Assembly: GCA_949361645.1 (NCBI GenBank)
Contig: OX442434.1
Coordinates: forward strand, 2,010,985-2,074,984
Direction of reading: 5' to 3'
Source of the DNA: Spongilla lacustris
Lineage: Eukaryota > Porifera > Demospongiae > Spongillida > Spongillidae
Length of the DNA stretch: 64,000 nt
Shown: one piece after another, positions 1 through 15,500 of the stretch
Position numbering within the stretch: position 1 is the first letter of the stretch
Layout: the number at the start of each line of letters is the position of its first letter
Made by a program: the position numbers and the translations under genes
The notes under the pieces: model-generated
Databases searched by the model: none
What the model was told of the DNA's origin: nothing
Seen by the model: the letters and a program-made list of their open reading frames with translations, nothing else

Positions 1-249
1 TATGTAACAGTAGCCAGGTTGCTGAAGTTGATACGCTCCCTTCCCCATACCAGTATTTCTTTGAATGAGATTTTTAAATGATTAACACTGACATTATTCA
101 TATAATGAGCTGTTCCATGTGGTATTCGTCTGCAGTGCACATATGTAGATACACACATACCACACACACACACACACACACATATACATGCACATAGAAC
201 AGACAGACACAAATGCCCACATCCCTTACGCACACATATGTGCAGTTAC

Positions 250-3545
<3,296 letters not shown>

Positions 3546-3854
3546 GGTCTAGTAGCGCTATAGCTAAGAGTGGTTGGGCAATTTATAATAAATGCACAAG
3601 GCAATCTTTTAAGTTTACCGTTAGATAGTGATCGGGAACAGAAACAGATCGGACGCAGACGTGAGGTCGTCTAAACAATAACGGACTAAACGCTCAGCGT
3701 CACAGAAGCAACGGCACATGGTTACGGGGGATATTACGTAAAAAAGTACGGGTAATAAATTAGTTTAATCAACCCTCAAATGGTGTGGGCGTACTTACAC
3801 ATGTATTATAAAAGTCAAATTTGTACGACTTAATTTGTTTCAGAAGCTTTAAAG
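3546..3854. promoter_or_regulatory. Candidate bidirectional promoter ODF3-like / NELL-like
   Basis: Only 309 bp separate the divergent start codons of the ciliary gene (3545, minus) and the NELL-like gene (3855, plus). No ORF or repeat is present, so this gap must hold both core promoters unless there are untranslated leader exons. I see no convincing TATA box. Confidence 0.5.
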
Positions 3855-6800
3855 ATGAAACACATATATGCAATTTGGGTTTCTGTCGTTGCGCTTCTTC
3901 AACGCGTGAATATCGGAGATGCTTGTGAGTTGTTCATTTTCGATTTTATGCACGTATGCATAGATCTAGGTTACTGATCAACTACAATTTTAGTATACCC
4001 CCCGGTAAATGTGTTGATTCTTATTGGTTCACAAACAGTTCGACACAGATGATGTACGAATCTTGGCGCCGGCGCAGATAACGGACCTAGTTCTCCCAAC
4101 TCGTTTAGTTTAAGGCCTGAGAAAAATCACCTGTTCAATCGTGGCTGCCATGTTTTTCGAGGTGTGAAAATCCACTTTTGCTCTCGATCCCATTTTTGCA
4201 CCATACACCACGCAACAAACATGTGGGAGGTAGACATAGGCTTACGAGTGCCAACTACCTGTACGTATGGAATGTGGAGATGCAACATGACATCAGCCTA
4301 GTATCACCTTGTACTTGCTATTCGTTAGCAGCTGACCATACGAGTTAAAAAAATAAATAGCCCGCGGTCTTATCAAAGCCCTATAGAATCGTGCGTTTCT
4401 GTTTACCTGTAATTTGTGTTGGCACACACCGGCAGTGGGTGGGTGGTGTCCGTTGGAGAGATAGGAATGCATTCAAGCTTATGTTACCCATTAGGCCTAT
4501 AAGTACACAGGAGGGTACCACCGCCATATGCGGCAACAGAGTTCAGTTTACGCTTCCTTTCAAGTTTTTAAATACTGATTTGCTGTTCTGAAGAATTATT
4601 TACATGTATCTAATGGTTTTTCCTGAGCGGTTTTTCCTGTGTGTGCACGAGTAAACGCGTCATTGTTTTGCATATCGTACATACTGTCTCCCCCCCCCCC
4701 CTCCCCCCCCAGCTTGCATCTCAGATAACAAGTACAATTTGGATGTGTTCGATGCCATTACTGCCAACCCTTCACTGATAAACACCAGCTTAACATCGCT
4801 GCAACTCCCAGCATCAAGCAGGTTGAACTCATCTGCTCCTGCCTACATGTTCACAGGCTATGGCTTGCATATAGGCAACACTACCATATCTAACCAAATC
4901 AGGAACGCGTCATGCTCAAACAATGAGCTCATGTTATACGCAGACCTGTACATCACGGATGACTCAAGTGGACCAATCATAGTGGTCTCCTATTCACTGA
5001 GCCAGATGCCCTCGTTGTTTGGTCTCTATGGTGACAGCAGGTCTGGGAACATCACAGTGACATACATATCGAACGGACGCCTGCACTTAGAGGTGTTCAG
5101 AATAGCATTGACCACAAACACGTGGTACAAGGTGGCAGCAGTCTTGAGTGGCAACTCCCTGAGCATCTACTTGGGGTGCAAGCCCTTTGCCTCTCGCCAA
5201 GTCCCCCTCCCTGACTACTGCCTGAAAACCTCTGTCACTGTTAGTGTTGGGGCCAGCGCTGCAGTGGACCAACCCTTTGATACAGGATTGTATGTAAGTG
5301 GAGGTGCAAAGTGGGTAGTATTGGGGTGTAAAGAGTACATGTAGGAGTGTGGATGTGTGTGGGGTGTACATGTAGGTGTGGGGGTACATATAGGTATGGG
5401 GGTACATATAGGTATGGTTGTGTGTGGATGCATGGGTGTACATGTAAGCCAAAGTACTTACACACCTTGAATGTCCTGTATATGTAAGTGTATGCGAGGC
5501 AATGTGTAAGTGTAGAGTGTACATCATGGTATATCATGGGGTAAGGTGTAAGTGTATATCATGGGGTAAGGTGTAAGTGTATATAATAGGGTAAGGTGTA
5601 AGTGTATATCATGGGGTAAGGTGTAAGTGCATATCATAGGGTAAGGTATAAGTGTATATCATAGGGTAAGGTGTAAGTGTATATCATGGGGTAAGGTGTA
5701 AGTGTATATCATAGGGTAAGGTGTAAGTGTATATCATGGGGTAAGGTGTAAGTGCATATCATAGGGTAAGGTGTAATGTATATCATAGGGTAAGGTGTAA
5801 GTGTATATCATGGGGTAAGGTGTAAGTGCATATCATAGGGTAAGGTGTAAGTGTATATCATAGGGTAAGGTGTAAGTGTATATCATGGGGTAAGGTGTAA
5901 GTGTATATCATAGGGTAAGGTGTAAGTGTATATAATAGGGTAAGGTGTAAGTGTATATCATGGGGTAAGGTGTAAGTGTATATCATAGGGTAAGGTGTAA
6001 GTGTATATCATGGGGTAAGGTGTAAGTGCATATCATAGGGTAAGGTGTAAGTGTATATAATAGGGTAAGGTGTAAGTGTATATCATGGGGTAAGGTGTAA
6101 GTGCATATCATAGGGTAAGGTGTAAATGCATATCATAGGGTAAGGTGTAAGTGCATATCATAGGGTAAGGTGTAAGTGCATATCATGGGGTAAGGTGTAA
6201 GTGCATATCATAGGGTAAGGTGTAAGTGCATATCATAGGGTAAGGTGTAAATGCGGTAAGGTTTAAGTGTATATCATGAGGTAAGGTGTAAGTGTTCAGC
6301 ATGGGGTAAGATGTAGTAAGTGTATATCATGGGGTAAGGTGTAAGTGTTCAGCATGGGGTAAGGTATAAGTGTTCAGCATGGGGTAAGGTGTAAGTGTTC
6401 AGCATGGGGTAAGGTGTAAGTGTTCAGCATGGGGCAAGGTGTGAGTGTGTAAGATGTATGATGGTTCATTGAACTATAATGTATTTATGAGTGTCTTAAA
6501 AGATGCTGAATGGGTAACGACATTTCACACCCCATTGCAATTTGTCACCTGGAAATTTAACAGAGCTGTTACATCACACTGTATAAAAAGATGTGTGTTT
6601 GGGACAGCATGATGTGTGTGTTAGTTTGTGTATTGTATGTATGTATGTTAGTGTGTGAGGCTTGTGTGTGTATGTAATATATGTTATATGAGGTGTGTGT
6701 GTGTGTGTGTGTGAGGTAATCCTAATCAGTGTGTATATGTAAGGTGTGAAGTGTTATTCTACACAAGGCCATTGAGTTGAATGGGGAGGAGGTACAGTGA

Positions 6801-9680
6801 CTGATGGAGAGGGGAGGAGGTACAGTGACTGATGGAGAGGGGAGGAGGTACAGTGACTGATGGAGAGGGGAGGATGTACAGTGACTGATGGAGAGGGGAG
6901 GAGGTACAGTGACTGATGGAGAGGGGAGGAGATACAGTGACCTGGTGGAGAGGGGAGGAGGTACAGTGACCTGGTGGAGAGGGGAGGGGAGGAGGTACAG
7001 TGACTGATCTGTGATTGAGGTTGTATGCTTAGCTATCAGTATGTGTGCATATTTTTTATGCTTTTAATGTTTTTTACATGCAGGCGTTCATGCAGCATGT
7101 TGGTTTAGCTTTTGGAGACAACAGCCTTGCTTTCCAGTGCCCCAATTTACCTTATTGTAAGTGCTGTGAAGGTTCTGTATACCGCACCTACTGTAGGGCC
7201 AACTATTTTGGAATGGTAAAAATTTTGGAATACTAATTCTGTAACAGCGTCCCTGCTCAGATTTACCATTGTTAAGGATGTAGGGATGTAGGTACACTAC
7301 ACAGATACCTCCAAATGGAGTCATGTTCCTAACCATGCTATGTGCGACTGCTACCAAACGCATCATTCCAAATTCCAAAATAATTGACCCTACAGTATCA
7401 TGCCTGTGGTTGGTGTCACCATAGATAATGGAATTAATAATTCCATATTTTATCTATGGTGTCACGGCGTGAGTACATGTATGGTGGTGTGCTTGTACAT
7501 GTCACTTGTACAGGCCTTAGCCTCCCAACTGTTGTGTGCCATGGCTGGCCTGTGAGATTATGTGTACTTAATGGCAACTTCTGGGCACCTTCCAATGCCT
7601 GCAGGAGCTTCCCTTGGGCCCCTCTCCCCCACCCTCCACCCCTTCATCACCTTGTGCCGACCTCCACCCCCTCATCACCTTGTGCCGACCTCCACCCCCT
7701 CATCACCTTGTGTCTCTCTCCCCCACCCTCCACCCCCTCATCACCTTGTGCCTCTTACCCCACACCCCACACCCTCATCACCTTGCGCCTCTCTCCCCAC
7801 CCCCTCATCACCTTGTGCTTCTCTCCCCCACCCCCCACACCCTCATCACCTTGTGCCTCTCTCTCCCACCCCCCACACCCTCATCACCTTGTGCCTCTCT
7901 CCCCCACCCTCCACACCCTCATCACCCTGTGCCTCTCTCCCCCACCCTCCACCCCCTCATCACCTTGTGCCTCTCTCCCCACCCCCTCATCACCCTGTGC
8001 CTCTCTCCCCCTCATCACCTTGTGCCTCTCTCCCCCACCCCCACACCCTCATCACCTTGTGCCTCTCTCCCCACCCCCTCATCACCTTGTGCTTCTCTCC
8101 CCCACCCCCACACCCTCATCACCTTGTGCCTCTCTCCCCCACCCCCCACCCCCTCATCACCTTGTGCCTCTCTCCCCCACCCCCTCATCACCCTGTGCCT
8201 CTCTCCCCACCCCCTCATCACCTTGTGCCCCTCTCCCCCACCCCCCACACCCTCATCACCTTGTGCCTCTCTCCCTCACACCCTCATCACCTTGTGCCTC
8301 TCTCCCCCACCCCCCACCCCCTCATCACCTTGTGCCACTCTCCCCCACACCCTCATCACCTTGTGCTTCTCTCCCCCACCCCCACACCCTCATCACCTTG
8401 TGCCTCTCTCCCCCACCCCCCACCCCCTCATCACCTTGTGCCTCTCTCCCCCACCCCCACCCCCTCATCACCCTGTGCCTCTCTCCCCACCCCCTCATCA
8501 CCTTGTGCCTCTCTCCCCCACCCCCCACCCCCTCATCACCTTGTGCCTCTCTCCCCACCCCCTCATCACCTTGTGCCTCTCTCCCCCACCCCCCACACCC
8601 TCATCACCTTGTGCCTCTCTCCCTCACACCCTCATCACCTTGTGCCCCTCTCCCCCACCCCCACACCCTCATCACCTTGTGCCACTCTCCCCCACACCCC
8701 ACACCCTCATCACCCGGTGTAATCGCAACCTTCTAACTCGGGGACCCAAGCCTGGGCCAGTGTCCTGGCTTGGCACACAGATCACCCAGTTGGTGCCATC
8801 TTAAGGTGCCTATCTCCTCAGGTATCTTACGTGACCTAATTGGCTTGGCTACACCATCCTGCTGCCATGGGTCTGGGGTTGCGGGATCACTTGGTGGGCC
8901 ATGGGTCTGGGGATGTGGGGTCACTGTTCGTTGGGCTCATGCCTCTGGTCCCCATCCCCTGCCAACCAGTCAAACTGGGCACTCACGCCGGGGAAACATG
9001 GCAGCTTGTTGGCAGTGCTGGTTATTAGGGGTCATAAGGACGTATGGTGTGGTGTGTGATGGAGAGGGGAGACATATGGGATCAGATATGATGCAATGAG
9101 TGGTGTGAACTTTGCTCTTTTTTGGTACAGCCTTTTATTACAGATACCAAACATGGTAGCTCATAAATCTATATAATAATTGTATGGAAAAAAATAGAGA
9201 CCTTGACGCAATAATATAAAATTTTCCAGAAACGAGTTCAAAGTTGACGTGTGCCAATGAAATGTACACATAATTAAAACTCCATACCGTTGTAACTCCA
9301 CTGCCGGTATGGACAGTCCAATGTCAAGTGCATAAGAAAGAAGTTGTGGAGGACCTAGCTAGGAACCTCTTAGAATATTTGAAAATTTTAACAAACATGC
9401 GTTAGGTCCCTTTATAATTATAGCTTACTCATTTACGTGTGGCTGCTCCCATGGCAGCATGCGCCACGTGCGGCCAGTACGCGCGGCTGCTGTACAGGCT
9501 GTACGAGCTGCAGAATGCGCTGGAACTGGCTGAGATCAAACTGAACAGCTTATTGAATGGAAACAACAAGGACACTCCCACCGCTGTGAGCTGCCAATAT
9601 GGAAACACTAGTTACCCGGATGCAGCGTTTATCAATGTTGGTAGCACAGTGTATTACTGCAGGGTAAGTACATACATGTA

Positions 9681-9715
<35 letters not shown>

Positions 9716-11535
9716 ATGTGTGTTTGCATGTGTGTGTGCATGTGTGTGTGCGTGTGTGTACATGTGTGTGTACATGTATGTGTGTGTTTTATGTGTGTGT
9801 ACATGTATGTGTGTTTCATGTGTGTGTACATGTATGTGTGTGTGTACATGTATGTGTGTGTTTTATGTGTGTGTGTGCATGCATGATACATACATGTATG
9901 TGTACCGGTATGCTTGTGCTTGCATGGATTCACATACTGCTTGCCCACTTGTGGTGTATGCCATTATTGTCCTTCTCCCCTTAAATGGTGCATACGTTAC
10001 CATTGCCCCCCCCCCCCCCCCCCCCCACTCATCTTCCCTACCTATCTTGCCCCACCCACCTTCCAGATGGGCAGTTGGGCAAATTACAATTGCAGCAACT
10101 GTTCTGCGCTAACAGCTGTGATAACACCTCCTACATCTGTTACCGTGACAACAACAGCACCATCCAACCAAAGTACGTGTATGCATTATAACACCTGGCT
10201 TGTAAGGGGAGTGGGGAGGGTATGTGTAATAAGGGGAGTGGGGAGGGGGTATGTGTAAAAGGGGAGTGGGGAGGGGTATGTGTAATAAGGGGAGTGGGGA
10301 GGGGGTATGTGTAATAAGGGGAGTGGGGAGGGGTATGTGTAATAAGGGGAGTGGGGAGGGGGTATGTGTAATAAACTCTTTGAAGGAATGTGAACCAAGC
10401 ACCAATGTGACACATTTTGAACATTTTTCTTTGTGCACCTTAAGGCTATGGGCTGTCCTATAGAGCTTTAAAGCTATGGGCTGTCCTATAGAGCTTTACT
10501 TGCACCTTAAGGCTATGGGCTGTCCTATAGAGCTTTAAAGCTATGGGCTGTCCTATAGAGCTTTACTTGCACCTTAAGGCTATGGGCTGTCCTATAGAGC
10601 TTTAAGGCTATGGGCTGTCTTATAGAGCTTTAAGGCTATGGGCTGTCCTATAGAGCTTACCGTTATAAATCCATGGACACAAAGCAACTCAACTACATGT
10701 ATATGAAGGATCATCGAATTAAATAAACTTACTCTATGACCCTCACAGGGGTATAGTGTGACCACACTTGGTTCCAATTAATGCCTCTTTTATCCTTGGT
10801 CAGTCAAAGTGGAGCAACTGAACGTAAGTAATAAAAGAAAATCATTGCTGCCTGACTTGTTATGCCCTATGGTTAAGCCCCAAGTCCCTATATGGTTAAT
10901 TACTATTGTTAATGGTTTAGTTAATTCCTATGGTTTAGTCATATGGTTAAGTCCTATTGTTAAGTCCTATGGTTAAGTCCTATGGTTAAGTCCCCATGGT
11001 TAATTACTATGGTTAATGGTTAAGTCCCCATGGTTAATTACTATGGTTAATGGTTAAGTCCCCATGGTTAATTGCTATGGTTAATGGTTAAATCCCTATG
11101 GTTAATTTCTATGGTTTAGTCCTATGGTTAAGTTCTTGTGTGCGCTCATCATAGCACTTCTGTTATGAATAATGATCACCAGACTGAATGACACACCTTG
11201 ACACACCTTGACACACCTTGACACACCTTGACACACCTTGACACACACACCACACACACACACTTCCACACACTCACACACCACACACTCACACACTTCC
11301 CTACAACTTTACAATTCCATATAGTGTCCTGTATCTACTCCCCTACCATCACAATACCTGTGGATGACTTCATACCAATCTATGCTCCTGCTACACAGAC
11401 CTGCCTTTTTAAGTATTGTCAGGTACGTTTATATGTGTGTGTACTTTTGTGTGTGTGTGTTTGTGTGTGTATGTATGTATGTGTGTATGTGTGTATGTAT
11501 GTATGTATGTGTGTATGTATGTATGTATGTATGTA

Positions 11536-11566
<31 letters not shown>

Positions 11567-12486
11567 TTGTGTGTATGTGTGTATGTATGTATATATATGT
11601 ATGTATGTGTATATGTGTGTATGTGTGTATGTATGTATGTGTGTATGTGTGTATGTATGTATGTATGTATGTATGTATGTATGTATGTATGTATGTATGT
11701 ATGTATGTATGTATGTATGTATGTATGTATGTATGTATGTGTGAGTTGAAAGAGTTACAAATTGAGCATGACCAGAGAGACATAAATTATCTGGAGGACT
11801 TTTGGCCAGAGAAAGTAATGTCCTGGAGTTCTAGCCATAGTGTCAGTGGAAGCATACATGTATGTAATTGCTTTAGTAATCTTTAACAGGAGTACTGAGT
11901 AACGTAGCTCTTTGTAGCTATCAAAGCAGTAGGCAAAGTTGAGCCGTTTAGTGTTTTATTCAAGTTACCAGACCATCAACAAAAAAAGCTTGTACTGCTT
12001 TCGTATCCAGGCTGATTTTTCTCAGTCTCAGTCATCGTCTTCTCTCAGGATAGGAACTGTTTTAGAAGGCCAACTGTACCCAATAGCTTTAGTATTGAAG
12101 GGTATTGGATGCACAAATGGGGGGGGGGGGGGGGGCATTAATTAAAGTTGCTATACATTATGTTGAGCTCCAATTGCGTTCCCATGGTGATAGCGTCCCC
12201 AGACCACACACCAGTATTGTTGAACCTGAGCTGCGGCTAGCTAATTCTGATGAAGGGACGATATGTGTAGTATAAAGGACCGAAAATAACGTGTAGATCT
12301 ACATGTAGTAGGGTTTTGATGTAAATGTCAGAGTGAGAGGATTATGAAACAACAACAGGCTTTGCAAATGGTAGAACCATGGCAACTACAGCACCCATCC
12401 AGGACCAGTGGTATAGGATATGTGCTATAGCCTTTTATTGTACCGGTACATAGAATACATTGTGTCGTACATGTTTTGGATACACG

Positions 12487-12558
<72 letters not shown>

Positions 12559-12560
12559 TG

Positions 12561-12591
<31 letters not shown>

Positions 12592-15500
12592 GTCATACAT
12601 CACACATGCACACACACACAAGCAGCTTGGAATTATAAGACATCTAGGCTGTGCCAGTAACTGGAGCTAAACCTCCCCTCCACCTGCCCCAATCCTCCCA
12701 CCTCCTCAACCCTATGTGCTTTACGATCCTACCTCCTCTTCTCTCTAACCACAGCGCCATGGTGCAGCGCTCGGGATTAGTCAAATGGCATACAGTTGCA
12801 CGGACAACTACATGCTGTATTCAACGTGTGCCCCAACCTTCAGTGCTACCATGAAGACCGTCAGCCTGTGTTGCTTGAACATCAATTGCACCAGTAAGGT
12901 TGTGACGTTGCCATGGGTACTGTACACCCTCACTTAATGTTATATGGATGGTCACATTTGCACAGTAGCATGTCATATACTAATATCATATGAGCTGTAC
13001 GCCAATGTCATGTATCACATGAGCTGTACGCCAATGTCATGTATCACATGAGCTGTACGCCAATGTCACATGAGCTTTCCTTCCGCTTGTAGTGTGCAAC
13101 TTTGTCACCTGTCCCAGCAACTCACTGTGCAGTTCTAACAGAACTTCCTACACCTGTACTTGTAACACAGGGTTTGATCCCTGGACCTTTGCTAATGGCA
13201 CCTTGGCTGCTTGTAATGGTGAGGCAACTTAAACATAGCATAACACAGAAGTGGGTGGTGGAGGTGAGGGGAGGAGGCACGCGTGCACATCACTGGGGTT
13301 ATGTGCATCAGCTGACAACATGTGATAACAGATCTATCCAGTGATGTGTCTCATCTTGTAAGCATATTCACTTTGGCACACACTTGTTTAACGACACTAA
13401 ACAGATCACAATGAGTGTGCCTACCCTGGTGGATTAGCGAATGGTGGAAATGACTGTCCCGTGGACTCCACGTGTGAGAACACAGTGGGGTCCTTCACTT
13501 GTAACTGCAAGACTGGTATAAGGCTTCAGGTCTCACAAGGAGGATCTAAGACGTGTCAGGGTAAGAGGGGGTGGGGGGTGAAGGGTAAGAGGGGGTGGGG
13601 GATGAAGGGTAAGAGGGGGTGAGGGGGGGGTGAAGGGTAAGAGGCGGTGGGGGGATGAAGGGTAAGAGGGGGATGGGGGTGAAGGGTAAGAGGGGGTGGG
13701 GATGAAGGGTAAGAGGAGGTGAAGGGTAAGAGGGGGTGGGGGGATGAAGGGTAAGAGGGGGTGGGGGATGAAGGGTAAGAGGGGGTGAGGGGGGTGAAGG
13801 GTAAGAGGGGGTGGGGGATGAAGGGTAAGAGGGGGATGGGGGGTGAAGGGTAAGAGGGGGTGGGGGATGAAGGGTAAGAGGGGGTGAGGGGGGTGAAGGG
13901 TAAGAGGGGGTGGGGGGATGAAGGGTAAGAGGGGGTGGGGATGAAGGGTAAGAGGGGTGGGGGGTGAAGGGTAAGAGGGGGTGAGGGAGGGTGAAGGGTA
14001 AGAGGGGGTGGGGGGATGAAGGGTAAGAGGGGGTGGGGATGAAGGGTAAGAGGGGGATGGGGGTGAAGGGTAAGAGGGGGTGGGGGATGAAGGGTAAGAG
14101 GGGGTGAGGGGGGTGAAGGGTAAGAGGGGGTGGGGGGATGAAGGGTAAGAGGGTGTGGGGATGAAGGGTAAGAGGGGGTGGGGGATGAAGGGTAAGAGGG
14201 GGTGAGGGGGGTGAAGGGTAAGAAGGGGTGGGGATGAAGGGTAAGAGGGGGTGGGGGATGAAGGGTAAGAGGGGGTGAGGGGGTGAAGGGTAAGAGGGGG
14301 TGGGGGGATGAAGGGTAAGAGGGGGATGGGGGTGAAGGATAAGAGGGGGTGGGGGATGAAGGGTAAGAGGGGGTGGGGGTGAAGGGTAAGATGGGGTGAG
14401 GGGGATGAAGCTGTGAGCACATATGTTGTATCAGGCCATCTTGTGCGTACATCTCACCTTATGATCACACCTGGTGTGTATGTACATGTACACCTCACCT
14501 TATGATCACACCTGGTGTGTATGTACATGTACACCTCACCTTATGATCACACCTGGTGTGTATGTACATGTACACCTCACCTTATGATCACACCTGGTGT
14601 GTATGTACATGTACACCTCACCTTATGATCACACCTGGTGTGTATGTACATGTACACCTCACCTTATGATCACACCTGGTGTGTATGTGTATGTACATCT
14701 CACCTTATGATCACACCTGGTATGTATGTACACCTCACCTTATGATCACACCTGGTGTGTATGTACATGTACACCTCACCTTATGATCACACCTGGTGTG
14801 TATGTACATGTACACCTCACCTTATGATCACACCTGGTGTGTATGTACATGTACACCTCACCTTATGATCACACCTGGTGTGTATGTACATGTACACCTC
14901 ACCTTATGATCACACCTGGTGTGTATGTACATGTACACCTCACCTTATGATCACACCTGGTGTGTATGTACATGTACACCTCACCTTATGATCACACCTG
15001 GTGTGTATGTACATGTACACCTCACCTTATGATCACACCTGGTGTGTATGTGTATGTACATCTCACCTTATGATCACACCTGGTATGTATGTACACCTCA
15101 CCTTATGATCACACCTGGTGTGTATGTACATGTACACCTCACCTTATGATCACACCTGGTGTGTATGTACATGTACACCTCACCTTATGATCACACCTGG
15201 TGTGTATGTACATGTACACCTCACCTTATGATCACACCTGGTGTGTATGTGTATGTACATCTCACCTTATGATCACACCTGGTATGTATGTACACCTCAC
15301 CTTATGATCACACCTGGTGTGTATGTACATGTACACCTCACCTTATGATCACACCTGGTGTGTATGTACATGTACACCTCACCTTATGATCACACCTGAT
15401 GTGTATGTACATGTACACCTCACCTTATGATCACACCTGATGTGTATGTACATGTACATCTCACCTTATGATCACACCTGATGTGTATGTACATCACACC

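Noticed and set aside
7456..8804. Three overlapping ORFs of 386-426 aa, Pro/Ser/Leu-rich, plus strand
   Set aside because: All three frames are open across the C/T minisatellite in NELL-like intron 3; it is flanked by good splice sites and lies between in-phase exons.
13533..14452. Pro/Ser/Tyr-rich ORFs of about 295 aa, minus strand
   Set aside because: Antisense of the donor-derived G-rich array in NELL-like intron 9.
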